Notes: generated from the sequence alone by a model not told the origin. A DNA stretch of 64,000 bases from CADEED01 sp043747875 (GCA_043747875.1 JAYTOI010000100.1:1-64000); one strand, 5' to 3'; positions 34,398 through 43,336 are shown, counted from the stretch's first letter. Numbers and translations are program-made.

Positions 34398-35999
34398 CTA
34401 CGACCCTCTGCGGATGATGCGATTCAACCGCGCCGCGGGCTTGCTCACCTCGAGCCCGCCCAGATCACCCTTCGAGAACAACGTCGCCTTCGACACGCCG
34501 GGCGCTGCGAAGCCGCTCGGGGTCGGACAGGTCTGGTTGTTGCTCGCACGGAAAGCCAGCGCCGCGGCGATGCGGCCTTCGTCCACAACGCCCATCGCGT
34601 GCGTGAAATCGTCGGCCACCGAGCAGCCCGGCACGGAAGTGCCACGCGTGGAGGCGGGCTGGTTGGCCGGCGAGAAGCCGTCGGTGTAGTCGCCGAAGTC
34701 CGCGTCGTTCTCGCCGCGGAACTGGATGGTGAAGTAGGTAGTACCGCAGTTGTCGGTGGGATAGAACCCATACGGCTTGCCGCAGGTGGTCGAGCCGATG
34801 AGGTACACGTTCACCCCGACTCCGCGCAGGCTGTTGATGATGGATTCGCTGGCCGAGCACGTGCCGGGACCGGTGATGACGTACACGTTGTTGAGGTCCA
34901 GCGACGGCAATGGACCCGCCGCCGGCTGACACGAAGGCGTGTTCGGCGGACACGGATATTGCAGTGTCGTGGAATGGAACGGCGTCGGCGCCAGCGTCTC
35001 GCCCGTCACCGGATTGCGGTTGGGGTTCTTGTCGTTGAACACGATGCGCTCGAACGTGTGGCCGCTCGTCAGCGTGCGGTTGCCGATCATGTACGAGAGC
35101 TGGCTGGCGAGATCCAGATAGCCGCCGCCGTTGTAGCGCAGGTCCAGGATCAGGTCCGTGACATTCTGGTTGTCGAGCGTGGTGATGGCGTTGATGAGCG
35201 GCGTCTGCGCCGTCGAGATGTGGTCGTTGAACTGGATGTAGCCGACCATCGAGCCTTGCGACAGGAACGACGTCACGATGGGCACCGGGATGTGGGTGAT
35301 GTTCGACGAGGTCATCGTCACGGTGCGCTGCTGGCCCGCCGTATTGCGCACGACGAAGGTGTGATTCTGGTTGATAGCGCCGGGAAACAGGCCGGCATTC
35401 AACACGTCGACTATCGCCTGGGTATTTCCGTTGACCGCGTCGACGCCGTCCACCTGCAGCACCTCGTCCCCGCGCATCAGGTTCGTCGCGGCGGTGGTGT
35501 TCGGCTCGGTGAACGCGACCACGATGCGGCGCGGCGGGCGTGACGCGAGCAGCGCGAACTCCGCGCCGTAGCCCGCTTCGACACCGCCTTGCGAGAGCTG
35601 CTCCCAATCGTCGGTGTCGTATGTGAAGTGGAACTTGTCCTTGTCCTGGCCCGACGGCGTGGTGGCGGTGGTCAGGAGGACGTCAAAGTAGTCGAGGCTG
35701 GTGGCGTAGCCGGCAGGATTGCGATCGGTGATTTCGCTGTACCAGAGGTAGAGCTCGTTGCTCCACGAGCGCAGCCAGTTGTTCTGATCGAGCACCGTCC
35801 CCTGGCGGTCCGACGTGCCCAGGCGCGGGATGACGCAGCGATCCGCGAAACTGGCAGACGGCAGGAACGTGCCTGCCTGCCAGTTACCGCTCGGAGGCGT
35901 GAGGGTGCCGGCGCTGCCGCCACCGCCGCCCCCACCGCAGGAGGCCAGCGAGAACAGCATCGGCATCAGCAACACACTGAATTTATAACGACTTTTCAC
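34398..35999 (-). CDS. S41-family (C-terminal processing type) peptidase lipoprotein
   Basis: Predicted serine protease of 533 residues. It starts with GTG at 35999, preceded by a GGGGG-rich ribosome site, and gives a lipoprotein signal ending L-A-S-C (Cys21) followed by a Gly run. A PDZ domain lies around 150-240. The S41 core has the D-L-R-Y-N-G-G-G motif and the catalytic serine in C-S-A-S-E near residue 380. Cysteine pairs in the C-terminal part suggest disulphides. The usual catalytic lysine lies about four residues after the Ser in many family members; here the family-level assignment is clear but I did not fix every catalytic residue. It probably acts in the periplasm. Confidence 0.85.
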   Translation of the reverse strand: MKSRYKFSVLLMPMLFSLASCGGGGGGGSAGTLTPPSGNWQAGTFLPSASFADRCVIPRLGTSDRQGTVLDQNNWLRSWSNELYLWYSEITDRNPAGYATSLDYFDVLLTTATTPSGQDKDKFHFTYDTDDWEQLSQGGVEAGYGAEFALLASRPPRRIVVAFTEPNTTAATNLMRGDEVLQVDGVDAVNGNTQAIVDVLNAGLFPGAINQNHTFVVRNTAGQQRTVTMTSSNITHIPVPIVTSFLSQGSMVGYIQFNDHISTAQTPLINAITTLDNQNVTDLILDLRYNGGGYLDLASQLSYMIGNRTLTSGHTFERIVFNDKNPNRNPVTGETLAPTPFHSTTLQYPCPPNTPSCQPAAGPLPSLDLNNVYVITGPGTCSASESIINSLRGVGVNVYLIGSTTCGKPYGFYPTDNCGTTYFTIQFRGENDADFGDYTDGFSPANQPASTRGTSVPGCSVADDFTHAMGVVDEGRIAAALAFRASNNQTCPTPSGFAAPGVSKATLFSKGDLGGLEVSKPAARLNRIIRRGS

Positions 36000-36107
36000 C
36001 CAGACCCCCTGACAGGTTCGCGTCCTTCCGTCCCAGCCCCGCCAATATGCACGTTGGCGAGCAAACAACAAAGCGTCGCTGACGAGCTACGGCTCAAGTC
36101 TCGTTCT

Positions 36108-38171
36108 ATGATCCCAGCAGTCATGAATCGTCATCTTCGACCGTTCGGACTGAAGTTAGGTCCCTTGCTCACGGGGGCCGTGTACTTTCCTTTGCATTTC
36201 CTCGCGGTAGGCATCGGCCTCACGCTGCTGCTGGCGCCACGCGGCGCGGCCGTTTTCTGGCCCGCGACGGGTACGCTGCTGGCATTCCTGCTGCTCTACC
36301 CGCCGCGGTACTGGGGCGCCGTGGCCGTCGGCGGACTCGTGGGCGAGCTCAGCGCGCATGCGTTGTTCGCGCCGCAGCCGCCCTCTGGGGAATCGATCGT
36401 TCTCTACGGCGTGAAGTTCCTCACGGCATTGCTCGGCGCGTGGCTCATGCAGGTCATCGTGCGCGGCCCGATCTCGTTCGCGCGCCTGCGGCACGTGCTG
36501 TGCTTCGCGGCCGCGGCGTTGGTGTCGACACTGGTGTGCGCGTTCATCGCTCAGGCCATCCGCCAGGATGCCGCCCTCTCGAGCAATATTTTCTGGCTCG
36601 GCGTGCAGAACTGGTGGATAGGCGACTTCCTCGGCGCGCTGGTGGTCACTCCGTTGCTGCTGACCATCGGCTTTTCGGGATTCGCGCTCGCCACGCACGC
36701 GCGCGGTGGAACGGCCGAGTCGCTGGCTGCGTTCGGTGTGCTGGCGGCGCTGCTCGGCACGGTGTTCCTGCGCCCGGACGGTTCGCCCACCTCGCCGCTC
36801 GACGTGCCCTATCTCGTCTATCCAGTGCTGGTGTGGATCGCGATGTTGGGCGGACCGCGTCGCACCGCGCTCGCGGCCACGTTGACGGTGGCGGTCGCGT
36901 CGCTGGCCACGACGCGCGGCTTCGGCCCATTCGAGGGCCCGTATGAGCTGCAGACCTTTCTCGCGCTGTGCGTACTGCCAGTGCTGCTGTTGCAGGCCGT
37001 GATGGCCGAGCGCGATTCGGCCATCGGCCTCGCGCGCGCCAGCGACGAGCGCTACCGCGCGTTCATCGCAAACAGCTCCGAGGCCATCTTCCGCACCGAG
37101 CTCGCCGAGCCCATGCCGGTCACGCTGTCGCCGGACGATCAGATCGCATGGGTACGCAAACACGGTTTCGTAGCCGAGTGCAATACCGCGTTCATGGTGG
37201 CGCTCGGTGTCAAGGAGGCCGAGAGCCCGATCGTCGGCACACGCCTCGGCGATCACCCCACCTGGTCGCGCATCTATCTAGAGCGCATCCGCGAGGCGAT
37301 CCGCAACAGCTATCAGGTGCGCAACATCGAGCACGTGGTGCACGGGCCCTATGGCCTCGACCGCGTGCTGCTGATTTCGATGGTGGGCATCGTCGAGAGC
37401 GGCATGGTGCTGCGTTTCTGGGGCACAGGACGCGACGTCACCGCGATGCGGGAGGCCGAGACGGCGCTGGCCCAGCACGACTTGCAGCTGCGCGCGCTGG
37501 CGACCGAGATCACGCTGGCCGAGGAACGTGCCCGGCGCAAGCTCGCGGGCGAGCTGCACGATGGCCCCGCGCAGAATCTCGCCGGCCTGGCGATGCAGCT
37601 CGCGGGGATCAGAAGCAAGATGCGCGACCGCGACCAGATGCAGCTGCTCGATGAGGCCGAGCAGGTGCTGGCCGATACGATGCTGCAGACGCGCACACTG
37701 ATGCTGGAGCTGGCGCCGCCGGGCCTGCACGACACCGGGCTGATCGAAGCGCTGCGCTGGCTGGCCGATCGCGTGGCCAAACAGCAGCGCATCATCGTGA
37801 CCGTCGAGGATGACGGCGCGCAGAAGCCGCTCGAGGACCAGGTCACGGTGCTGCTGTTCCAGACCGTGCGCGAGCTGCTGCAGAACGTGATCAAGCATGC
37901 GCGCTCGAAGCGCGCAACCGTGCGCTGCTCGATGCTCGAGGATGCATTCATGCTCGACGTCATCGATCCGGGCGTCGGCTTCGAAGTGCACGCCATCGAT
38001 CGGCTGCCGACCCGCCATGGTGGGTTCGGTCTGTTCAACATCCGCGAGCGCCTGAAGCTCCTGGGCGGTACGATCGAAATCCACTCCATCGTGGGTGAAG
38101 GCACCACGGTGCGCATTCGCGTACCGCTGAAGCCTCAGCATGGACTGTTCGACGAAGCACTGAGGGCCTGA
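36108..38171 (+). CDS. MASE1-PAS sensor histidine kinase (HisKA_3 type)
   Basis: Membrane sensor kinase of 687 residues. An eight-helix MASE1-type sensor (about 12-310) opens with F-W-P-A-T-G-T-L-L-A-F, a typical MASE1 segment. A PAS-like domain (about 320-455) follows, then a NarL-class dimerisation domain with E-L-H-D-G-P-A-Q-N-L (phospho-His). The ATPase domain has E-L-L-Q-N-V-I-K-H-A and G-F-G-L-F-N-I-R-E-R. Kinases of this class normally pair with a LuxR-type response regulator, but none is adjacent. The start may be ATG 36108 or ATG 36123. It is divergent from the peptidase gene and six bases upstream of the glyoxalase gene. Confidence 0.88.
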   Translation: MIPAVMNRHLRPFGLKLGPLLTGAVYFPLHFLAVGIGLTLLLAPRGAAVFWPATGTLLAFLLLYPPRYWGAVAVGGLVGELSAHALFAPQPPSGESIVLYGVKFLTALLGAWLMQVIVRGPISFARLRHVLCFAAAALVSTLVCAFIAQAIRQDAALSSNIFWLGVQNWWIGDFLGALVVTPLLLTIGFSGFALATHARGGTAESLAAFGVLAALLGTVFLRPDGSPTSPLDVPYLVYPVLVWIAMLGGPRRTALAATLTVAVASLATTRGFGPFEGPYELQTFLALCVLPVLLLQAVMAERDSAIGLARASDERYRAFIANSSEAIFRTELAEPMPVTLSPDDQIAWVRKHGFVAECNTAFMVALGVKEAESPIVGTRLGDHPTWSRIYLERIREAIRNSYQVRNIEHVVHGPYGLDRVLLISMVGIVESGMVLRFWGTGRDVTAMREAETALAQHDLQLRALATEITLAEERARRKLAGELHDGPAQNLAGLAMQLAGIRSKMRDRDQMQLLDEAEQVLADTMLQTRTLMLELAPPGLHDTGLIEALRWLADRVAKQQRIIVTVEDDGAQKPLEDQVTVLLFQTVRELLQNVIKHARSKRATVRCSMLEDAFMLDVIDPGVGFEVHAIDRLPTRHGGFGLFNIRERLKLLGGTIEIHSIVGEGTTVRIRVPLKPQHGLFDEALRA

Positions 38172-38177
38172 CGAAAA

Positions 38178-38969
38178 ATGTTAGTCCAAAGGATCTGGGC
38201 GGCAAACGATCTGCGCAACTTTCAGTACCTCATCGCCTGCTCGCAGAGCGGCGAGGCACTGGCGGTCGATCCGCTCGACGCGCGCCAGGTGCTCGCGGCG
38301 GCGCGCGAGCACGGGCTGAGCATTACGCAGATCCTCAATACACACGAACATCGCGATCACACCGCGGGCAACGAGCAGGTGGTGCAGGCGACCGGCGCGA
38401 AGGTGCTGGCGCATGCGGGCGCGGCCAGCCAGATCGGCGGAGTAGATAGGGGTCTGGCGCGCGGCGACGTCATCAAGGTCGGGCGCACGGTGGAGCTCGA
38501 GGCCCTGGACACCCCGGGTCACACGCTGGCGCACGTCTGCCTGCTGGCGCACGGCGACTCGTCCGGGCTGTTCTGCGGCGACACGATGTTCAACGCCGGT
38601 GCGGGCAATTGCCATCACGGCGGCGAGCCGGGCCTGCTGTACGAAACCTTCGTGAACCAGCTCGCCAGGCTGCCCGAGACGACGCGCGTCTATCCCGGCC
38701 ACGAATACATGGCGCGCAATCTCGCGTTCACGCTCGACCGCGAGCCGGGCAATGCCGATGCCACAAAAGCGCTGGCGTCGGCGCGCGCCCATGAGCCGGC
38801 CGCCGCGCGTGTCACCACGCTCGGGGAGGAGAAACGGATCAACGCATTCCTGCGATTGCAGAATCCCGAGATCGTCGCGCGGCTGCGCGAGAAATTTCCC
38901 GAGATCGGGGAGAAGCCGGATGCGCGCACGGTGTTCATCAAACTACGCGAGTTGCGCAACCGCTGGTAG
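38178..38969 (+). CDS. gloB: Hydroxyacylglutathione hydrolase (glyoxalase II)
   Basis: Hydrolyses S-lactoylglutathione to lactate and glutathione, the second step of methylglyoxal detoxification. This metallo-beta-lactamase-fold enzyme has 263 residues. The metal motif T-H-E-H-R-D-H-T (H56, H58, D60, H61) is complete. The second-site segment G-D-T-M-F-N-A-G-A-G-N-C, the conserved Y-P-G-H-E-Y and a C-terminal helical substrate domain also fit. It starts six bases after the kinase gene, so they may be co-transcribed. A perfect palindrome follows the stop. Confidence 0.92.
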   Translation: MLVQRIWAANDLRNFQYLIACSQSGEALAVDPLDARQVLAAAREHGLSITQILNTHEHRDHTAGNEQVVQATGAKVLAHAGAASQIGGVDRGLARGDVIKVGRTVELEALDTPGHTLAHVCLLAHGDSSGLFCGDTMFNAGAGNCHHGGEPGLLYETFVNQLARLPETTRVYPGHEYMARNLAFTLDREPGNADATKALASARAHEPAAARVTTLGEEKRINAFLRLQNPEIVARLREKFPEIGEKPDARTVFIKLRELRNRW

Positions 38970-38977
38970 AAGAAGGG

Positions 38978-39009
38978 GACAGATCCATTTTCCGGAAAAT
39001 GGATCTGTC
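38978..39009. repeat. Perfect 32-bp palindrome, possible REP-like element and terminator
   Basis: GACAGATCCATTTTCC (38978-38993) is followed directly by its exact reverse complement (38994-39009), with GGGG before it and a CTTTTTC run after. It separates the convergent gloB and GFA genes. The GGGGACAGATCCATTTTCC wording matches my memory of repeats seen near REP-associated transposases in proteobacteria. It can also act as a terminator for the plus strand. Only one copy was seen here. Confidence 0.7.
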
Positions 39010-39016
39010 TGCTTTT

Positions 39017-39403
39017 TCAGGCGCGGTATTCCCCGTGCCCTTCCGGGTACTGCGTCTCCCACTCCCGACCATTCACGAAACTGATCTTCATGCCCTTGAT
39101 GGTCGGCGAGTCGATGCAGCGCGCGTTCACGCTCCAGCCGTCGGGATGCGAGCGCGGCACGTAGAACGGCTTGACACCGCAGGTGGAGCAGAACGTGTGC
39201 TTCGCCGTGCCGGTGTTGAACGTGTAGGTAGTCAGGGCATCGCTGCCCTTCGTGATGCGGAAGCGGCTCGCGGGAACGATGAGGTGTTGATACGCGAAGC
39301 GACTGCACATGGAGCAGTTGCACTCGTCGATCTCGAGCTCCGGCGGCGCGTCGACTTCGAAGCGCACGCGCCCGCAATGACAGCCGCCCGAATGCGTGAT
39401 CAC
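39017..39403 (-). CDS. GFA-family (CENP-V/GFA) zinc protein
   Basis: A 128-residue zinc-binding protein of the family named after glutathione-dependent formaldehyde-activating enzyme. Zinc ligands are visible as G-G-C-H-C-G near the start, C-N-C-S-M-C in the middle and C-S-T-C-G later. The start is GTG at 39403, overlapping the upstream stop as GTGA. Most members have no proven substrate, so glutathione-adduct handling is only a possibility, although gloB lies next door on the other strand. Confidence 0.88.
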   Translation of the reverse strand: MITHSGGCHCGRVRFEVDAPPELEIDECNCSMCSRFAYQHLIVPASRFRITKGSDALTTYTFNTGTAKHTFCSTCGVKPFYVPRSHPDGWSVNARCIDSPTIKGMKISFVNGREWETQYPEGHGEYRA

Positions 39404-40023
39404 CGCGCCGCCTCGTGATCCAGCGCCCATTGCAGTGCGTCCGCGGCGCCCGCATCCGTCGGACGGCCACGCCTGCGCAGCTCGGCGATGAGACTCTCGC
39501 GACGCGGGCGATCGCGATTCTGCGCCAGCTTCCACTTCACCTTGCGGGCGCGCACCGTGAGCGTGAGCGCCGCGATCTCCTTGAACGCCCCGCGGTACAT
39601 GGCCTGCCCGGTGGCAACGGGCTGGTGTCCGCCATCCGGCTGGTAGTGCGCCATGAGCCGCTGCTGCTGTGCGGCCAGCACTTCCGCGTCTTCCGACATT
39701 TCCGCTTCGCACTCGAAGATGACGCAGCGATGAAACGCCGTGGCGAACATCGCGTTCGTGGGATGCACCCAGTGCGACGGAATCGTGCCGTGGATCTCGT
39801 CCACCTCGAACGCGCACTTCTTGTTGGTGCGCAGATCCGCGAGCTGTTCGTCGGAGCGGTGCAGGTGGATTTCGATGGTCGGGCCGAGGAACACGAAGGG
39901 GTACAACCCGATGTGGGGCTGGCTTTCCGCGCCGGCGGTGACGAGGCGTCCCAAGTCTTGTTTGGTGACGAATTCGCGCAGCACGTCCTCGGGAATGTCG
40001 GCGTAGTAGTCGTAGAAGATCAT
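39400..40023 (-). CDS. FMN-binding split-barrel protein, PaiB family
   Basis: A 207-residue protein of the PaiB-like FMN-binding family, annotated elsewhere as negative transcriptional regulators. The N-terminal split barrel includes H-I-G-L-Y-P-F-V-F and E-I-H-L-H-R-S-D-E-Q. The C-terminal segment has V-R-A-R-K-V-K-W-K-L-A-Q-N-R, a family hallmark. It overlaps the lipoprotein gene upstream by four bases and the GFA gene downstream by four. Regulation of DNA is not shown by the sequence; a flavin-dependent role is equally possible. Confidence 0.85.
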   Translation of the reverse strand: MIFYDYYADIPEDVLREFVTKQDLGRLVTAGAESQPHIGLYPFVFLGPTIEIHLHRSDEQLADLRTNKKCAFEVDEIHGTIPSHWVHPTNAMFATAFHRCVIFECEAEMSEDAEVLAAQQQRLMAHYQPDGGHQPVATGQAMYRGAFKEIAALTLTVRARKVKWKLAQNRDRPRRESLIAELRRRGRPTDAGAADALQWALDHEAAR

Positions 40024-40718
40024 GGGGTCACCACGGTCTCTTCGCGGTCCCAGCAGAGGAATAGATGTTTGTGTGAGCCATCGCTACGCTCGAAATGAAA
40101 TATGAAATCGCCGGCACCCGCGGGCAGGTGCCGGCGCACATGAAGCTGGGTGCCATCACGGCCGATGTTCAACGGCAGCTCCGTTCCGTTCGACATGAAG
40201 GAATCGCGCAGCTCCGCGAACCTCCACGCGTCGGCGCGCCGCGGCACGGGACATTGATCCTCTCGCGTCACCGACGCAGCGACTTCGAGCGCCTGCTCGA
40301 CGAGCGCCACCGCCTCTGCGGTCTCGATGTCATCCGCGATGACCGCCGCGACGCGTTGCGATCTGCCGCGCACGTCGACCTGCGTGTACAGCGCGCGTTC
40401 GATCGTCACCGCGCACTCCAATTCCGTCACCGCGCCCAGGCAGTGAACCACCGGCTCGGCGATCGAACCATCCGCGTGCGGCTCCGGCAACGCGTCGAGC
40501 CAGACATGGAGCGCCTTGCCGTTGCGCTGTGCGGCGACCATATTCCAGTCGAACACGTGTGTTTCGGCGACATCCGCCACGGCCAGCTTCGCTGCGCGCA
40601 TTTCGCGTGGAGACAGCTTCGTCTCGGTCCATGATTCGTCGAGAGCATCCTGCCGCAGCACGCCGCAGCCAGACAGGGCCAGCGCGGCGGAAACGGCCAG
40701 TACGCTAGTGCTGCGCAC
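40020..40718 (-). CDS. Unclassified lipoprotein
   Basis: The 232-residue product has a lipoprotein signal with lipobox L-S-G-C (Cys18). The mature part is a mixed alpha/beta domain with several cysteines (H-C-L-G, L-E-C-A, Q-C-P-V, L-C-W-D). I do not recognise the family. It overlaps the DUF423 gene upstream by 14 bases and the PaiB-like gene downstream by four, making a four-gene overlapping chain with GFA. It is probably anchored in the envelope, facing the periplasm. Confidence 0.7.
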   Translation of the reverse strand: MRSTSVLAVSAALALSGCGVLRQDALDESWTETKLSPREMRAAKLAVADVAETHVFDWNMVAAQRNGKALHVWLDALPEPHADGSIAEPVVHCLGAVTELECAVTIERALYTQVDVRGRSQRVAAVIADDIETAEAVALVEQALEVAASVTREDQCPVPRRADAWRFAELRDSFMSNGTELPLNIGRDGTQLHVRRHLPAGAGDFIFHFERSDGSHKHLFLCWDREETVVTP

Positions 40719-41115
40719 GCAGCGCTCCGAAGAGGAGGCACGCCCAGCCGGCGAGGAATGCCAGGCCGCCGAACGGAGTCACCGCGCCCAGCCACTTCTC
40801 GCCCGTGAGCGCGAGCATGTAGAGGCTGCCCGAGAAAAAGAGGATGCCGGCGATGAACGCCCAGCCCGCCACCACGAACGACTGGCGCTGCCAGCGGGCC
40901 CATCCCCACGCGCAGGCGCACAGCGCGAACGCGTGATACATCTGATAACGCACGCCGGTTTCGAACACGGCCAGCATGGCAGAGCTCAATCGCCCGCGCA
41001 GCGCATGCGCGCCGAACGCGCCGAAGGCCACGCCCAGGAAGCCGGCGGCACCGGCGCACATATACAGGAATCGGTCCACGACTACGGCCGCCGGGAGGCG
41101 CTCATCGGCCGTCAT
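40705..41115 (-). CDS. DUF423 inner-membrane protein
   Basis: A 136-residue membrane protein with four helices. The conserved G-V-A-F-G-A-F-G-A-H-A-L motif (about 29-40) and the later F-S-G-S-L-Y-M-L-A-L and T-P-F-G-G-L-A-F-L-A-G-W define DUF423 (YgdD-like). Function is unknown across the family. It lies four bases after the stop of the coiled-coil protein gene and overlaps the lipoprotein gene. Confidence 0.9.
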   Translation of the reverse strand: MTADERLPAAVVVDRFLYMCAGAAGFLGVAFGAFGAHALRGRLSSAMLAVFETGVRYQMYHAFALCACAWGWARWQRQSFVVAGWAFIAGILFFSGSLYMLALTGEKWLGAVTPFGGLAFLAGWACLLFGALRAQH

Positions 41116-41119
41116 GTAG

Positions 41120-42133
41120 TTAGTTCGTCCGGGGCGGCGAATCCGCGGGCGGCGCGGCGGCGCGCATGCGCACGCTCGGTCCGCCCAGCATCATTCCAGG
41201 CCGGGGCATCGTGCGTCCCTGCGCGGCCATCTGTGCGCGCATGTCTTTCTGGAACTGCTGGTACTCGTCGTACACGGTGAGCTGCGCGGAGCTGAGGATG
41301 GTGCGCGCACGCTCGGTCACGCGGTGCTCGTAGTCGGCCTGCCAGGCTTCGTATTCCTGGGTGTACTGCTCCGGCTTGGTGGCGTTCGAGAAACTCGGCA
41401 TCGGCACGCTGTCACGCTCTTCCGAGAGAGCGGTGACGAGGCGCGCGCGCTGCTGATCGTTGAGCGGTGCCTCCGAGCTGTCGAACTGCTGCGCGAGCAT
41501 CGCCACTTCCATGCGCGCCGGCATCTCCTTCTTGTAATCACCGTATTCAGCGGCCTTGGCCGAACCGAGCAGGTCGTTGATCTGGCCGTCGATGCGCTGC
41601 CAGTCGTTGCGCATCGCTTCCTGGTTGTTGGAGTCCGTGACTTCGCGTGGCTGATTGAACGATGCGGTCTGTTGCTCGGTGATGAGGTCGAGCAATTTGT
41701 CCGCGTCCTCCTGGCTGAGCCCCAGCCGGCTCTTGAGGTCGAAGTAGGTCTTCGCGTTCTGCGCGCGCATCTGGTTGCGCAGGGTCTTGATCATCGAGGG
41801 CGGCATTGGCGCGCGATTGGTAGTGGCAAATGCCGCTCCGTCCCTTGTTGGGACCCCTTCCTTGTTCACCGATTCCGAGGACACGGCAGCGACGGCGCCC
41901 GTCGGGTGGTGGGCGATCACGCCGGCATTGAAAGGATGGTCGCCGCCGGATCGGCGGCTCATGAACTGTTCGCGGATCTGCTCCAATTCCGCGACGCGCG
42001 CGTTCAGGCGCCGATTGGCTTCGGCCACTTCCTCTGCCTGGACGCTCGCTTCGGAGAACTGCTGCCAGAAATAGACCGTGGTAGCGCCGAACGCGGCGGT
42101 GGAGACTACGAGCCCGATGATGGTCGCTTTCAG
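41120..42133 (-). CDS. Unclassified membrane-anchored coiled-coil protein, CTG start
   Basis: A 337-residue protein with one N-terminal helix (about 2-22), then a predicted coiled coil (E-E-V-A-E-A-N-R-R-L-N-A-R-V-A-E-L-E) and a long helical periplasmic region with Gln/Glu-rich repeats. It ends in a Pro/Met-rich tail. I do not recognise the family. There is no ATG, GTG or TTG at the natural N-terminus. The best start is CTG at 42133, six bases after AAGGGAG and overlapping the upstream stop as CTGA, just like the GTGA and ATGA joints elsewhere in this window. A GTG about 13 codons upstream is the alternative. Confidence 0.65.
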   Translation of the reverse strand: MKATIIGLVVSTAAFGATTVYFWQQFSEASVQAEEVAEANRRLNARVAELEQIREQFMSRRSGGDHPFNAGVIAHHPTGAVAAVSSESVNKEGVPTRDGAAFATTNRAPMPPSMIKTLRNQMRAQNAKTYFDLKSRLGLSQEDADKLLDLITEQQTASFNQPREVTDSNNQEAMRNDWQRIDGQINDLLGSAKAAEYGDYKKEMPARMEVAMLAQQFDSSEAPLNDQQRARLVTALSEERDSVPMPSFSNATKPEQYTQEYEAWQADYEHRVTERARTILSSAQLTVYDEYQQFQKDMRAQMAAQGRTMPRPGMMLGGPSVRMRAAAPPADSPPRTN

Positions 42134-42666
42134 GGTGTTCTCCCTTGCGGCGACACCGCCGCCAACCACGCCAGCGAGCCGGAAACGCCTTGCACCTGCC
42201 CCGTCTCCTTGTCGCTCTCGCTCTCGTTCTCGATCTCCTTCGGCTCGGCGTCTTCCACCGTCACGTCCTGCACGATGCGGACCTTGCGGCCTTCCGCGTC
42301 GACGATGTAGATGATGCGGTCCTTGCCGGTGAATCCCTTCGCGGGGGTGTAGATCGTGGAGCCGTCGGGCTGGCGGGCCAAGGTGCCGTGGGCCGGTTGG
42401 AGCTCCACGTTCAGCAGCACGCATTTGAAGTCGCCCACATCCATCATGCCGCCGCCGGGCCTGCCGAAAAAGCCTTCCTGCATGAGGTGACTGCAAACGT
42501 CGGCCGGGGCCCAACTGAGCGTGGGCACGACACTCCGGTAGACGACGGCACTCGTGCGCAAGGTCTTGACGACCTGGGCGGCAGCTTGCGCAGCCACCAC
42601 CATCCCCTGGATGGGAGCCTGGATATCAGGTAGATCGAATACAAACACGGCAGTCTCCGGTCGCAT
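42130..42666 (-). CDS. Unclassified protein with Ig-like/cadherin-type segment
   Basis: A 178-residue protein without a clear signal peptide. The middle part (about 95-140) reads like an Ig or cadherin-like strand repeat: H-G-T-L, then Y-T-P-A-K-G-F-T-G-K-D-R-I-I-Y-I-V-D-A-E-G. The C-terminus is acidic (N-E-S-E-S-D-K-E-T). I cannot name the family. It is coupled to the downstream coiled-coil gene through a CTGA overlap, so the two probably work together. About 150 bases upstream separate it from the CYTH gene. Confidence 0.6.
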   Translation of the reverse strand: MRPETAVFVFDLPDIQAPIQGMVVAAQAAAQVVKTLRTSAVVYRSVVPTLSWAPADVCSHLMQEGFFGRPGGGMMDVGDFKCVLLNVELQPAHGTLARQPDGSTIYTPAKGFTGKDRIIYIVDAEGRKVRIVQDVTVEDAEPKEIENESESDKETGQVQGVSGSLAWLAAVSPQGRTP

Positions 42667-42814
42667 CCGGGACAGCCGGCTCGTCGGCCGTCAACGGATT
42701 GTGGAAGGGCGAGTCGATGGCTAGGCGGTCGGGTGGCCTGAGGTAGACGTGGAAGTGATGGTGATGGCCGGCGAGGCCGCGGTAATAGCGTACCGCAAGC
42801 GCGGGATTTTGGGC

Positions 42815-43336
42815 TCAGCCCACCGCGTGCGCGAGCATCAGGTCGAGGTACGCCCCTTCGATCAGCTGGGCGGGCTGAATGCCGAGCTGATCCATGAGCT
42901 CGCTTGCCTCGCGAATTCCCTGTTCCGCGGGCTCATCGTCCACCAGCATGACTTCGAGCTCGAGGAAATGGCCCAGGCCTTCCACTCGGTCGAGGTGCAC
43001 GCGGGTACGTCCAACCAGGAAGAGAGTGCGGTATTTGCGGATGCGGCCGACTTGTCCGTAGGCCAACGAAAGCGATTCACGAAGCGTCTCGGGTGAGGAA
43101 GTTGGGGAGCGTAGATAGAACGACTCTTTCGGGCCGGTCTGGTTCACTCGGCGATAGAAAATGAGCTCGCCGGAATCGTTCGCCAGCGCGCGCAGCTTGA
43201 GCCGACCGGTGACGCAGTGGAAGAAAGTGTCGTCCTGCGCGATTTCGAGCGGTCCTTCGCTCGCGAGCTGGGCCACTAGCGGTGTCAGCGCAGCGACATT
43301 TTCAATGCGCGCTTTGATCTCGATGTTCCGCGCCAT
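42815..43336 (-). CDS. CYTH-domain protein (class IV cyclase-like)
   Basis: A 173-residue CYTH-fold protein, the family of CyaB adenylate cyclases and thiamine triphosphatases that bind triphosphates in a tunnel. The N-terminal signature is I-E-I-K-A-R (the E-x-K part of ExExK; the first Glu is Asn4, common in this subgroup). Basic residues on successive strands (L-K-L-R-A, Y-R-R-V, R-I-R-K-Y-R) and acidic metal ligands late (L-E-L-E-V) are present. Whether it is a cyclase, phosphatase or neither is not decidable here. The start at 43336 is the first M-A-R-N. Confidence 0.85.
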   Translation of the reverse strand: MARNIEIKARIENVAALTPLVAQLASEGPLEIAQDDTFFHCVTGRLKLRALANDSGELIFYRRVNQTGPKESFYLRSPTSSPETLRESLSLAYGQVGRIRKYRTLFLVGRTRVHLDRVEGLGHFLELEVMLVDDEPAEQGIREASELMDQLGIQPAQLIEGAYLDLMLAHAVG

